Source: Chryseobacterium sp. 7 (GTDB lineage: Bacteria; Bacteroidota; Bacteroidia; Flavobacteriales; Weeksellaceae). From it: a DNA stretch of 64,000 nucleotides. Within the stretch, counting starts at the first letter, position 1; each line of letters opens with the position of its first letter. Positions 17,827 to 27,438 of the stretch are shown piece by piece. The notes beneath the pieces were generated by a model. That model did not search any database and was not told the origin of the DNA. It worked only from the letters and a program-made list of their open reading frames with translations. The stretch is from positions 2,418,001 through 2,482,000 of the forward strand of contig NZ_RCCA01000001.1 in NCBI RefSeq assembly GCF_003663845.1, read 5' to 3'. A program made the translations under genes and the position numbers.

Positions 17827-20640
17827 TTAAGCTGTAACGGGTCTTTTTGCAGGAGCATCATCTCTGTCAAAAACTCTGTTGATCACTGCATTTTGGTTTT
17901 TCTCAAACATTTTGTGGCTACCTGGAGCCGGAGCACCGCTTGGTACCGGAGCAACTACCTGGATTCCTGTATCTCTGAAGTTTCTAAGGATATAAGACCA
18001 AGCTCCCATGTTTTCAGGTTCTTCCTGAGCCCAAACCAATTGTTTTTTGTTTTCGTATTTGTTGAAGATCGCTTCAATAGCATCTGTCTGAAGCGGATAT
18101 AACTGCTCAAATCTTACTAATGCAATATTTTCACAGTTCAGTTCTTCTTTCTTCGCTAATAATTCGAAGTACAGTTTACCTGAACAAAGAACTACTTTTT
18201 CTACTTTTTTAGGATCTGCAGTAGGATCGTCTAAGATTGGCTGGAATGTACCGTTTGCAAAATCTTCGATTGGAGAAACCACTTTAGGATGTCTCAATAA
18301 AGATTTAGGGCTCATTACGATCAATGGTTTTCTGAAGCCCCATTTCAACTGTCTTCTTAATAAGTGGAAGTAGTTGGCAGGTGACGTAATATTCGCTACC
18401 ACCATGTTTTCATTGGCACAAAGGGTAAGGAATCTCTCCAGTCTTGCTGAAGAGTGCTCAGCACCCTGTCCTTCTGAACCGTGAGGCAATAACATTACCA
18501 ATCCATTCTGGATTTTCCATTTTTCTTCTGCAGCAGCAAGGTACTGGTCAACGATGATCTGAGCTCCGTTCACGAAATCTCCGAACTGAGCTTCCCAGAT
18601 GGTTAATGTATTTGGAGATGCCATTGCATATCCGTAATCGAAACCTAAAACCCCATATTCTGAAAGGTGAGAGTTGAATACATCAAATCTACTTTCTGAT
18701 ACGTGTCTTAAAGGGATATATTCTTCTTCTGTATCTTCTGTTTTTACTACCGCATGTCTGTGAGAGAATGTTCCTCTTTCTACATCTTCTCCGGAGATTC
18801 TTACGTTGTGGCCTTCCACAAGAAGTGTAGCATATGCTAACCACTCTCCTAGCGCCCAGTCTAATGAGTTTCCTTCAATAGCTTTGATACGGTTTTCAAA
18901 AAGTCTTGTAATTTTATTGATGAACTTTTTATCAACAGGAAGTGTTGACATTTTAAGTGCTAATTCTTTAAGCTTCGCTGCATCATATTTGGTATCTACA
19001 GGCAACTGAACTGCTCCTCTCTTTCCGATTGGATAGTTCGTCCAGTCTTCAGCCATGAATAGATCCATTACGTTTTTCTCAATCTCTTTAGAAGCATCAA
19101 AATCTTTGTCCAGAAGAGCTTTGAATTCCGTTTCCATTTTAGCAATTACGTCGTTTGAAGTAATGCTGTCTTTCAATAATTTATCTTTATAAATTTCTCT
19201 TGGATTCGGGTGTTTTGAAATGGTTTTATATAGGTTAGGCTGAGTAAATCTTGGCTCATCACCTTCGTTGTGACCATATTTTCTGTACCCTAAAAGGTCA
19301 ATATAAACGTCTTTTCCGAATTTCGCTCTGAAATCAGCAGCAAAGTGGATGGCATGAACAACCGCTTCAGCATCGTCAGCATTTACGTGCATTACAGGGG
19401 ATTCTGTAACTTTTGCAATGTCTGTACAATATGTTGAAGATCTTGCATCCATATAGTTAGTTGTAAATGAAACCTGGTTATTTACAACGATATGAACGGT
19501 TCCTCCAGTTCTGTATCCTTCCAACGTCATCATCTGAGCCACTTCGTAAGCAATACCTTGTCCGGCAATCGCTCCATCACCGTGAATGATGATTGGCAAT
19601 ACTTTAGAGTAATCTTTGTATTTGTCATCTACTTTTGCACGGCAGATACCTTCTACAAGAGCAGCAACCGTTTCAAGGTGAGATGGGTTCGGAGTAAGGT
19701 TGATACAAACTTCTTCTCCTGAAGCTGTTTTGATCTTTTTAGATGATCCTAAGTGATATTTAACGTCACCAGAGAATACATCTTCTTCGAATTCTTTTCC
19801 TTCAAATTCTGAGAAGATCTGTTTGTAAGATTTCCCGAAGATGTTGGTCAGTACATTAAGTCTACCTCTGTGAGCCATTCCCAATACTACTTCATCTACT
19901 CCTAACTGAGAAGATCTTGAGATCAATTGATCTAAAGCAGGGATTAATGTTTCACCACCTTCTAATGAGAATCTCTTTTGTCCTACAAATTTTGTGTGAA
20001 GGTAGTTTTCAAAAGCAACTGCCTGATTTAATTTTAATAAGATTTCTGTTTTTTCGTTGGCAGAAAGACTTGGATGGTTTTCATTTACCTGAAGCCATCT
20101 TTTGATGAAATCTTTTTCTTCAACGTTGTTGATGTGCATGTATTCTACTCCAATAGAATCACAGTAGATGCTTTCAAGGTGCTTGATCAAATCTGCCAAA
20201 GTAGCAGGTTCTTTCATTCCTGTTTCAACCGCGCAGTTGAATTTTGTATTTAAATCTTCTTTAGAAAGACCGAAGTTTTCGATGTCTAAAGTAGGGGTAT
20301 AATGTCTTCTTTCTCTAACAGGGTTAGTTTTCGTGAAAAGGTGCCCTCTTGTTCTGTAAGCCTCAATAAGGTTTACTACTTTAAATTCTTTCTTGATATG
20401 CTCAGGAACTTCTCCGTTTGATACTGCCTGAGAAATCTGTTGTACTGCCGGAGCAGCGCTGGCCGAAGCCTGAATAAACTGGGTGTTATCGTCGTCTCCA
20501 TAGTTCTCCAAAGCAAAATCGAAGCCTTGAAAGAAAGCTTTCCATGATGGTTCTAGAGAGTCTGGGAATTTTAAGTACTGTTGGTATAAATCCTCAATTA
20601 ACTGAGAATGAGCTGCGTTTAGGAATGAAAATCTGTCCAT
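17827..20640 (-). CDS. sucA: 2-oxoglutarate dehydrogenase E1 component
   Basis: 937 aa, normal full length. Contains the N-terminal E2-binding segment (HSQLIEDLYQQYLKFPDSLEPSW), the thiamine diphosphate-binding region (IIHGDGAIAGQGIAYEVAQM through VNNQVSFTT) and the C-terminal transketolase-like domain (LLPHGSEGQGAEHSSARLER, AQEEPENMGAW). It decarboxylates 2-oxoglutarate and reductively succinylates the SucB lipoyl arm. The frame from the ATG at 20640 begins MDRFSFLNAAHSQL. A TAAATTTG box (minus strand, 20688-20695) lies about 48 bases upstream. Confidence 0.97.
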   Translation of the reverse strand: MDRFSFLNAAHSQLIEDLYQQYLKFPDSLEPSWKAFFQGFDFALENYGDDDNTQFIQASASAAPAVQQISQAVSNGEVPEHIKKEFKVVNLIEAYRTRGHLFTKTNPVRERRHYTPTLDIENFGLSKEDLNTKFNCAVETGMKEPATLADLIKHLESIYCDSIGVEYMHINNVEEKDFIKRWLQVNENHPSLSANEKTEILLKLNQAVAFENYLHTKFVGQKRFSLEGGETLIPALDQLISRSSQLGVDEVVLGMAHRGRLNVLTNIFGKSYKQIFSEFEGKEFEEDVFSGDVKYHLGSSKKIKTASGEEVCINLTPNPSHLETVAALVEGICRAKVDDKYKDYSKVLPIIIHGDGAIAGQGIAYEVAQMMTLEGYRTGGTVHIVVNNQVSFTTNYMDARSSTYCTDIAKVTESPVMHVNADDAEAVVHAIHFAADFRAKFGKDVYIDLLGYRKYGHNEGDEPRFTQPNLYKTISKHPNPREIYKDKLLKDSITSNDVIAKMETEFKALLDKDFDASKEIEKNVMDLFMAEDWTNYPIGKRGAVQLPVDTKYDAAKLKELALKMSTLPVDKKFINKITRLFENRIKAIEGNSLDWALGEWLAYATLLVEGHNVRISGEDVERGTFSHRHAVVKTEDTEEEYIPLRHVSESRFDVFNSHLSEYGVLGFDYGYAMASPNTLTIWEAQFGDFVNGAQIIVDQYLAAAEEKWKIQNGLVMLLPHGSEGQGAEHSSARLERFLTLCANENMVVANITSPANYFHLLRRQLKWGFRKPLIVMSPKSLLRHPKVVSPIEDFANGTFQPILDDPTADPKKVEKVVLCSGKLYFELLAKKEELNCENIALVRFEQLYPLQTDAIEAIFNKYENKKQLVWAQEEPENMGAWSYILRNFRDTGIQVVAPVPSGAPAPGSHKMFEKNQNAVINRVFDRDDAPAKRPVTA

Positions 20641-20687
20641 TATTACAGTTTATCTATTTATTAAAATTTATTTGTAGAATTAATCTT

Positions 20688-20695
20688 CAAATTTA
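20688..20695 (-). promoter_or_regulatory. Candidate -7 element of sucAB
   Basis: Minus-strand TAAATTTG fits TAnnTTTG and leaves a leader of roughly 40 bases before sucA. No TTG at the ideal -33 spacing. Confidence 0.45.
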
Positions 20696-20765
20696 ATAAA
20701 AAAAACCGAGTTAGAACAGTCTGGAACCGTTAAAAAAACTTAAGAAAAAAATAATTAAATAAAAA

Positions 20766-21806
20766 TTACTTATACACTGATAATGAGAGCTTAACGTTTA
20801 CCTCCTGACCTTCCATAGGACGCTCAATAAAGGTCTGGCGGATATCTCCGAAGCGCATCTCGTCTTTTTTGGCTTTCTGGATCAGCTGTTGAATTGCCCG
20901 AATTCGGCCCTCATAGTTCCCTTTGTAGTACATCACGTAATTTTGAGACGGGTTTACAGACCTAAAATTGAAATTATTATCAGACACTCCAATTTTCTTA
21001 GAAAGCGGAATTCCGAGGAAGTAAGAAACCTCTTTGTCTTTGTAATTATCCGCATCGGTAATCAGGATCGGATATCCAAATTCATCATCTCTTTTTCCAA
21101 GATCCATCGTCACAAAATTATAGACTTTGTTATAATTCATCACGATATTTTTGTAAAGTGCATCTTTTTTGTTTGATGTGCTTACATTGATCCCCAACAA
21201 TAACTTGTCTTCTTCATTTTCCACCATCAGACTGTCGTATTTAATGGCGGCCATCTGGTTATCTTTTTCTACTTTATTTCCTAAAGAGTTTTTAAGATTT
21301 GCCATACTTTTGTTGATATTTTCGGCAAAACGGTCTTCCGTCCAGAAGTTCCCTACTCTTTTCCAAACAGATAATTTCGGAGTATGTACGTACCAGATGA
21401 TTTTTGTTTTTTCTGCAGAAACGGATTTAAACTTGACATCAACCAAAGTTGGATTTTCGTTTTCATCCTCAAAAAGCTGGTATTTCAGAGTCTTATTAAG
21501 GTTCTCATACCTGATGAACATTTCTCCATCGGTATCATTTTTAGGATCTACATAGCTAATGGCACTTCCCTGCCCTTCATAAGGCGTATAATAATCAATA
21601 TCGATAGATTGTGAACTGGTAAAAAAATTGTTCCATCTTGTGAAATTCTGAAGGTTATTGAACTGGGCAAAAACCTTATCTACCGGATAATCAATTTCTT
21701 TTTCAATGGTGAAATTTTTACTTTCGTCCACAAAATAATACATGGAAGCCGCATAAGCTCCTCCCAACAAGATAATGATAAAAGTTAATATCTTAAAAAT
21801 ACGCAT
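20766..21806 (-). CDS. SRPBCC (polyketide cyclase-like) protein with GyrI-like effector-binding domain
   Basis: 346 aa. An N-terminal membrane anchor (ILTFIIILLGGAYAASMYYFV), an SRPBCC ligand-binding domain (about residues 35-175: EKEIDYPVDKVFAQFNNLQNF, FTRWNNFF) and a C-terminal GyrI-like/AraC effector-binding domain with the motif NYVMYYKGNYEGRIRAIQQL. This two-domain, membrane-tethered form is found in Bacteroidota; its function is unknown, presumably binding a hydrophobic ligand. It lies upstream of sucA but has its own complete promoter, and its transcript would start almost at the ATG. Confidence 0.75.
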   Translation of the reverse strand: MRIFKILTFIIILLGGAYAASMYYFVDESKNFTIEKEIDYPVDKVFAQFNNLQNFTRWNNFFTSSQSIDIDYYTPYEGQGSAISYVDPKNDTDGEMFIRYENLNKTLKYQLFEDENENPTLVDVKFKSVSAEKTKIIWYVHTPKLSVWKRVGNFWTEDRFAENINKSMANLKNSLGNKVEKDNQMAAIKYDSLMVENEEDKLLLGINVSTSNKKDALYKNIVMNYNKVYNFVTMDLGKRDDEFGYPILITDADNYKDKEVSYFLGIPLSKKIGVSDNNFNFRSVNPSQNYVMYYKGNYEGRIRAIQQLIQKAKKDEMRFGDIRQTFIERPMEGQEVNVKLSLSVYK

Positions 21807-21810
21807 CGCA

Positions 21811-21841
21811 CAAAAATAGTATAAATAAAAAGAGTGAACAA
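21811..21841 (-). promoter_or_regulatory. Complete Bacteroidota promoter with near-leaderless start
   Basis: Read on the minus strand: TTG (21839-21841), exactly 20-bp spacer, TATTTTTG (21811-21818), then only four bases before the ATG at 21804-21806. The transcript would have little or no 5' leader. Confidence 0.75.
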
Positions 21842-21889
21842 TATGCTGATCACTCTGATTGTATGTTTAACAATAATTAACCTTGTTAA

Positions 21890-22045
21890 GTGCTGGAAGC
21901 GGGATGAGGGAAGTTGGAAGTTACTATTTGGTGAATGATCACTAGAAATTTTATAATTTAAAACATTTCATCTTACTTAATAAACCTAAATAAGACTTCT
22001 ATTGGTACTCTGTCCTTCAATAACCTCCAGCTTCCAGCATCCAAC
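21890..22045. repeat. Degenerate GGAAGCTGGA-type low-complexity arms in opposite orientation
   Basis: The gap 21807-22055 holds a G-rich arm at about 21890-21925 (GCTGGAAGCGGGATGAGGG-type words) and its complement at about 22019-22053 (CTCCAGCTTCCAGC-type words). The arms could pair imperfectly into one long hairpin. Related words recur at 35442-35482 and 35534-35557. No gene seen here. Confidence 0.6.
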
Positions 22046-22055
22046 TTCCTTTCTA

Positions 22056-23324
22056 TTATCCTATATGTGTTCCCGGCGCAATTACAGCGCCTTTCTTCAC
22101 CACTACAATCCCATCCTGTACGGAATAAGTTCCGTAATCACCATCAGGGATATGTTTTCCTCCGGTGATCTTTACATTATCCCCGATGTAACAATTTTTA
22201 TCAAGGATTGCTTTTTCTATATAACAGTATTTTCCGATTCCCATATTAGGACGGCCGCCTCTATCGTTCAGGACAATTTCTGTTGTATTTTGGTAGAAAT
22301 CAGCTCCCATCACGTAAGAGTTCACGATGGTACTTCCTTTATCTATTCTTGTTCTGTTTCCGATCACGGAATTTTCAATTTTATCTGCCATAATGATACA
22401 TCCATCTCCAAAAACGGCTTTACTTACGTATGAGCCATTGATTTTTGACGGCGGAAGCATCCTTGCTCTGGTATAGATAGGTGAAGAAGAAAAAAGATTA
22501 AACTGCGGCAGATCCAGACAAAGGTCAAGATTGGCTTCGTAAAAAGATTCTATAGTTCCTATATCTGTCCAATAGCCTTCATACTGATAACTTAACGTTT
22601 TGTATTTTCCAATTGAACTCGGAATAATATCTTTTCCAAAATCATCACCTGCACCTTCTTCAAACATCTTTTTAAGGATATTCTTAGTGAAAATATAGAT
22701 TCCCATGGAAGCCAGAAATTCTTTTCCGGCATGCTTATTTCCTTCTGAAACTTCAGATTTCATGCCTTCCAGCATATCATAATCCGGTTTTTCATAGAAG
22801 GAAGTGATATTTCCTTCATCATCAGATTTTAAGATTCCAAAACCTGTGGCATCTTTTGCATTCACCGGAATGGTTGCAATGGTAAGATCTCCTCCGTTTT
22901 CAATATGGAAATCCAGCATTTCCCTAAAGTCCATCTGATACAACTGGTCTCCTGAAAGAATCAGGATGTAGTCATAATCATATTTTTCAAGGTGCTTCAT
23001 CGTTTGACGTACAGCATCTGCGGTACCCTGATACCAGCTGTCATTTTCTACATTCTGCTCGGCTGCCAGAATATCAACAAAGCCTTTGCTGAAGATATCA
23101 AAATGATAAGAATTCTTAATATGCGAATTAAGAGAAGCGGAATTAAACTGGGTTAAAACCAGAATTTTATTCAGTCCTGAATTCAGGCAGTTTGAAATAG
23201 GAATATCTACCAGTCTGTATTTTCCTGCAATAGGAACAGCTGGTTTTGATCTGGAATACGTTAATGGGAATAGTCTTGTCCCTCTGCCTCCTCCTAAAAC
23301 AATGGAGATTACATTTCGATTCAT
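22056..23324 (-). CDS. glgC: Glucose-1-phosphate adenylyltransferase (ADP-glucose pyrophosphorylase)
   Basis: 422 aa. N-terminal nucleotidyltransferase domain with LGGGRGTRLFPLTYSRSKPA (nucleotide-binding and catalytic loop), LSGDQLYQMD, then the substrate segment IYIFTKNIL. The C-terminal half is a left-handed beta-helix (repeats around VIGNRTRIDKGSTIVNSYV). It makes ADP-glucose, the committed step to glycogen. Last gene of the minus-strand operon glgB-glgA-lipoprotein-glgC. Confidence 0.95.
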   Translation of the reverse strand: MNRNVISIVLGGGRGTRLFPLTYSRSKPAVPIAGKYRLVDIPISNCLNSGLNKILVLTQFNSASLNSHIKNSYHFDIFSKGFVDILAAEQNVENDSWYQGTADAVRQTMKHLEKYDYDYILILSGDQLYQMDFREMLDFHIENGGDLTIATIPVNAKDATGFGILKSDDEGNITSFYEKPDYDMLEGMKSEVSEGNKHAGKEFLASMGIYIFTKNILKKMFEEGAGDDFGKDIIPSSIGKYKTLSYQYEGYWTDIGTIESFYEANLDLCLDLPQFNLFSSSPIYTRARMLPPSKINGSYVSKAVFGDGCIIMADKIENSVIGNRTRIDKGSTIVNSYVMGADFYQNTTEIVLNDRGGRPNMGIGKYCYIEKAILDKNCYIGDNVKITGGKHIPDGDYGTYSVQDGIVVVKKGAVIAPGTHIG

Positions 23325-23341
23325 AAATATCCTGCGTTTTT

Positions 23342-23878
23342 TTAATTTATTAAGTTTACGGTTCGGTTCTTAGTGTTTACTGCTACTTTAAAGCATTCTT
23401 TATTCTCATATTTCAGATTTGAATTGACTATGGCCACCTCGTATTCTCCCTGATCATTAAGTTCTTTAACCTGTTTATCCACATCATCAATAGGAATATT
23501 GTGGTCCTTCAATTTATTTCTGAACATTTTATTTACAATCAGCACATCCATTACATCTGCGCTTTTCATGGCAAAATTTTCTATATCCTTATGATATTTT
23601 GCTTCCCAGCCCTTACCATATTTCTTTGTAATGGCAGCTAGTGTTTTTTTATTCGCCCTGTTTATCTTTTTTTCCAATTCACCATCAATAACGCATCCGC
23701 CGGCATGTACTGTTTTTATTTTCCATTTTTCAGAAATGCCATTGGCAGCTTCTTCGCCATACATATCTTTAAGACCAGATCCGTAAAGCCAGAAATAGCC
23801 ATTACGAAGTCCTTCATCTTCTTTTTTACAGGAAGAGACTATAATTATCATTAATAGAAAGGAAAAAAACTTTCTCAT
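23342..23878 (-). CDS. Putative lipoprotein embedded in glycogen operon
   Basis: 178 aa, function not recognised. The N-terminus MRKFFSFLLMIIIVSSCKK is a lipoprotein signal with the lipidated cysteine at residue 17. The mature part is small, charged and Lys-rich, with an HAGGCVIDGELEKKINRANKK segment. It starts 2 bases after the glgA stop and ends 17 bases before glgC, so it is co-transcribed with them. An envelope lipoprotein within a cytosolic polymer pathway is odd; it may be a passenger or link glycogen to the envelope state. Confidence 0.7.
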   Translation of the reverse strand: MRKFFSFLLMIIIVSSCKKEDEGLRNGYFWLYGSGLKDMYGEEAANGISEKWKIKTVHAGGCVIDGELEKKINRANKKTLAAITKKYGKGWEAKYHKDIENFAMKSADVMDVLIVNKMFRNKLKDHNIPIDDVDKQVKELNDQGEYEVAIVNSNLKYENKECFKVAVNTKNRTVNLIN

Positions 23879-23880
23879 AT

Positions 23881-25287
23881 TTAGCTATTATATAAAGCTA
23901 TGTATTTTTCTGCAGATTTCTCCCATGCAAAATCAAAATTCATGTTGGCATGGATGAGTTCTTCCATGACACCTTTTTGATTATAAATTGCTATGGCTCT
24001 GTTCATGGCATGTACAATATCATCCACACCAGGATAAGTAAAGTTTAAACCTGCTCCTCCGGTTGAAATATCTTCTACGGTATCTCTGAGGCCTCCTGTA
24101 TATCTCACTACAGGAACGGTTCCGTACCTCATGGAATACATTTGATTCAACCCGCAGGGTTCTACTCTGGAAGGCATAAGCAAAAAATCTGCCGAGGCGT
24201 ATATTTTATGGGAAAGATGTTCTTTATATCCCAGATCCAAAGCAAAATTGGTATACGTATAGTCGTATTCTTTTAATTTATTTTCGATATAGCTGTTTCC
24301 TGAGCCGAGAATCATAATATTTAAAGCGCCATAACTTTGCTTAATGCTTCTCCAGACTACATCCGGCAGCAGATCTGCTCCTTTTTCCGTAGCGAATCTT
24401 CCGATAAAGGCAAACAAAGGAAGTTCCGGTTTTAAACCATATTCTTTACAGAGTTTTTCTTTATTTTTTTTCTTTTGAGCGACTGCATTTTTGCTGCTAA
24501 AATTAAAATCCAGCATAGGATCGGTTTCAGGATTCCAGACTTCGGTGTCAATCCCGTTGATAATTCCGTAGGCTTTCCCGAATTCCTGACGAACCAGGCT
24601 TTCCAGACCGCGGAAGCTTATGAAAAGTTCTTCAAGATATCCTTCGGAAACAGTGGTGAAGGCATCGGCACATTTAATCATACTTGCGAGAGGATTCATA
24701 AATCCGTTCCAATCCATTAAGCCCCATTTGTAAGCATCGAAAGAAGGCATGTAATTAGCCATATTCCAGCTCATCATTCCCTGATATTCTCCGTTATGAA
24801 TGGTTCCTATTGTCTTCACTCCTTTTAAAAACCCGAATTCTGAACAGTTTTCTACCATAAAAGGAACTAACCCGGTATGATAATCATGGCAGTGCAGTAC
24901 ATCCGGACGGATTTCCATGGCACACAGCCAGTGCAGCACTCCATGCTGAAAAGCCATAAACTGAAAGCTTTCATCCTGATATCCGTAAGGGTTTTCCCTG
25001 TCTAGTAATCCGGGAATTTTCACCATATACAGCTCAAATCCCAGAACATTTGTTTTTTCTTTTAACACCTGAACCTGCAGCATATTATCTCCCTGATGAA
25101 TAAATCCATCAAAAACCAGATCAAATTCATGATCATAGACAAAGGTTTTATTGTACCATGGCATTACTACCTTAGCATTTATTCCTTTTATTTTATTCTG
25201 ATATTTCGGAAGTGCCCCGACAACATCTGCCAGACCGCCTACTTTTGCTACAGGATAACATTCTGTACTTAAATGATAAATAACCAT
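23881..25287 (-). CDS. glgA: Glycogen synthase (GT5)
   Basis: 468-aa GT5 glycogen/starch synthase. ADP-glucose loop KVGGLADVVGALP (KTGGL variant with Val) near the N-terminus, HCHDYHTGLVP (catalytic-side His) and the C-terminal domain FIGRFATEKGADLLPD and LLMPSRVEPCGLNQMYSMRYG (Glu-x7-Glu-like nucleophile region). Elongates alpha-1,4 chains from ADP-glucose. It lies 3 bases after the glgB stop. Confidence 0.95.
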   Translation of the reverse strand: MVIYHLSTECYPVAKVGGLADVVGALPKYQNKIKGINAKVVMPWYNKTFVYDHEFDLVFDGFIHQGDNMLQVQVLKEKTNVLGFELYMVKIPGLLDRENPYGYQDESFQFMAFQHGVLHWLCAMEIRPDVLHCHDYHTGLVPFMVENCSEFGFLKGVKTIGTIHNGEYQGMMSWNMANYMPSFDAYKWGLMDWNGFMNPLASMIKCADAFTTVSEGYLEELFISFRGLESLVRQEFGKAYGIINGIDTEVWNPETDPMLDFNFSSKNAVAQKKKNKEKLCKEYGLKPELPLFAFIGRFATEKGADLLPDVVWRSIKQSYGALNIMILGSGNSYIENKLKEYDYTYTNFALDLGYKEHLSHKIYASADFLLMPSRVEPCGLNQMYSMRYGTVPVVRYTGGLRDTVEDISTGGAGLNFTYPGVDDIVHAMNRAIAIYNQKGVMEELIHANMNFDFAWEKSAEKYIALYNS

Positions 25288-25290
25288 TCT

Positions 25291-27237
25291 TTATCTCTTG
25301 TGTTTAATTCTGTGTAATTTATACTTTTTATCTTTCTTCTGTCGTAAAATAATTCCGGCCAATGGCGGAAGTTTTAAGGTCATTGTTTTTGGATGTCCTC
25401 TCCATTCTTCATATTTCTCTTCTAAGATTTCAGGCTCTACCCCGCTTCCGCTGTATTTTTCATTATCGGAATTTAAAACAACTTCCCAGTGTGTCCCTGC
25501 AGGAATCCCGATTTTATAATCCAATACTTTGGGTGCCAGATTTAAAGCAACCATCATTACATCGTCCTTTCTTTTTCCTTTTCTCAGGTATACATATACT
25601 GAGTTTTCAAGATCATCTGCTTCTATCCATTCAAAACCATGTTTATCAAACTGATTTTCGTAAAACGCAGTTTCTGATCGGTACAGGTGATTCAGTTCTT
25701 TTACCATTTCATGCATTCCTTTGTGAACAGGATATTTTAGCAAATGCCAGTCGAGACTTCTGGTAAAATTCCATTCACTGGTCTGCCCGAATTCATCACC
25801 CATAAAAAGCAGCTTAGCTCCCGGATGGGTATACATATATACATACAGGGCACGCAGATTGGCAAATTTCTGCCATTCGTCGCCTTTCATTTTATAGATG
25901 AGGCTTGCTTTTCCGTGTACGACTTCATCGTGTGACAAGGGCATCATATAATTTTCATTATACATATACATGGAAGCAAAGGTCAGTTTATGATGATGAA
26001 ATTTACGATTAGAAAAATCTTCTTTAAAGTAATCCAATGTATCGTGCATCCAGCCCATCATCCATTTCATTCCAAATCCTACACCGCCATCATGAACAGG
26101 CTTGGTAAGCATAGGAAAATCTGAGCTTTCTTCTGCTATCGTCATGATATTATCCCCGAATTCTTTATAAACAGCCGTATTAAATTCCTGTAGAAAAGCT
26201 TTGGCTTCCAGGTTTACATTAGTTCCATATATATTAGGTTCCCATTCGCCTTCATTTCTGGAATAATCCAGGTGAAGCATTGAGGTTACTGCATCCACAC
26301 GCAATCCATCTGCATGGTAACGATCCAGCCAGAACATCGCGTTGGAAATCAGAAAAGATTTAACTTCATTTCGTCCGTAATTGAAAATATGTGATTTCCA
26401 ATCCGGATGGAATCCTTTTCTCGGATCTTCATGTTCATACAGATAGGATCCGTCAAAAAGGTGAAGCCCGTTAGCATCTCCCGGAAAATGGGATGGAACC
26501 CAATCCAGAATAACGCCTATCTCGTTTCTATGAAGTTCATCAATGAGAAACATCAGATCCTGTGGCGAACCGAAGCGCGAAGTAGCTGCATAAAAACCTG
26601 TAATCTGATATCCCCAGCTTGGATCATAAGGATATTCCATCACAGGCATAAATTCCACATGGGTAAATCCCATATCCTTTATATAAGGTACCAGTTTTTT
26701 GGCAATATCCCTATAGTTTAAAAAGCGTTGGGGCTGATCTCCTTCCCTTACCCATGAACCCAGATGCAGTTCATATACAGATATTGGAGCATTCAATCTG
26801 TTTTTTTGCCAGCGGTTGTTCATCCATTCCTTATCCTCCCATTCATACCAGGTAGTAGAAACAAGAGAAGCGGCCTGAATATTCTGTTCCCAGCTCAATG
26901 CATAGGGATCACTTTTCTCCAGAATTTCACCTCTGGGTGTTTCAATAGCATATTTATATAGTGTTCCCCAGGTTAATCCTTCAATAAACCCTTCCCAAAT
27001 CCCAGATTCGTCCCATCTTGGAAAGAGGATATGATCTTTATGATTCCAGTTATTAAAATTCCCGATTACGGAAACTTTTTTTGCGTTGGGTGCCCATACT
27101 GAAAAATAGATTCCCTTTACACCATCTTTTTCCGCAGAATGTGCTCCAAATTTACCATACAGCTTATAATGTCTCCCTTCTTTGAAAAGATACACATCAT
27201 GATCGGTGAAAAGCGTGTAGGTTTTAACAGAATTCAT
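25291..27237 (-). CDS. glgB: 1,4-alpha-glucan branching enzyme (GH13)
   Basis: 648 aa. N-terminal CBM48 domain (GIYFSVWAPNAKKVSVIGNFNNW), then the GH13 barrel with nucleophile Asp in GLRVDAVTSM, acid/base Glu in TIAEESSDFP, third acid in PLSHDEVVHGK, and a C-terminal all-beta domain. The ATG at 27237 is chosen; the TTG one codon upstream also lies in frame. It is first in the glycogen operon and introduces alpha-1,6 branches. A TATATTTG box lies about 110 bases upstream on the minus strand (27348-27355). Confidence 0.95.
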   Translation of the reverse strand: MNSVKTYTLFTDHDVYLFKEGRHYKLYGKFGAHSAEKDGVKGIYFSVWAPNAKKVSVIGNFNNWNHKDHILFPRWDESGIWEGFIEGLTWGTLYKYAIETPRGEILEKSDPYALSWEQNIQAASLVSTTWYEWEDKEWMNNRWQKNRLNAPISVYELHLGSWVREGDQPQRFLNYRDIAKKLVPYIKDMGFTHVEFMPVMEYPYDPSWGYQITGFYAATSRFGSPQDLMFLIDELHRNEIGVILDWVPSHFPGDANGLHLFDGSYLYEHEDPRKGFHPDWKSHIFNYGRNEVKSFLISNAMFWLDRYHADGLRVDAVTSMLHLDYSRNEGEWEPNIYGTNVNLEAKAFLQEFNTAVYKEFGDNIMTIAEESSDFPMLTKPVHDGGVGFGMKWMMGWMHDTLDYFKEDFSNRKFHHHKLTFASMYMYNENYMMPLSHDEVVHGKASLIYKMKGDEWQKFANLRALYVYMYTHPGAKLLFMGDEFGQTSEWNFTRSLDWHLLKYPVHKGMHEMVKELNHLYRSETAFYENQFDKHGFEWIEADDLENSVYVYLRKGKRKDDVMMVALNLAPKVLDYKIGIPAGTHWEVVLNSDNEKYSGSGVEPEILEEKYEEWRGHPKTMTLKLPPLAGIILRQKKDKKYKLHRIKHKR

Positions 27238-27438
27238 CAAGATCAGTTTAAATTTATAATTTCCTTGAAACTACGAAAAATACTGACAATAATGGTTAAT
27301 TACTCATCAAATAATTATCAATATCATTTCGTGTTTTGTCTTTCTACCAAATATATCATTTTTTACCTCACATTTTTATGATTTCAAAACAATCTTTTTT
27401 TATAAATTTAGCATCACTATTTTTATTAAACACATACG

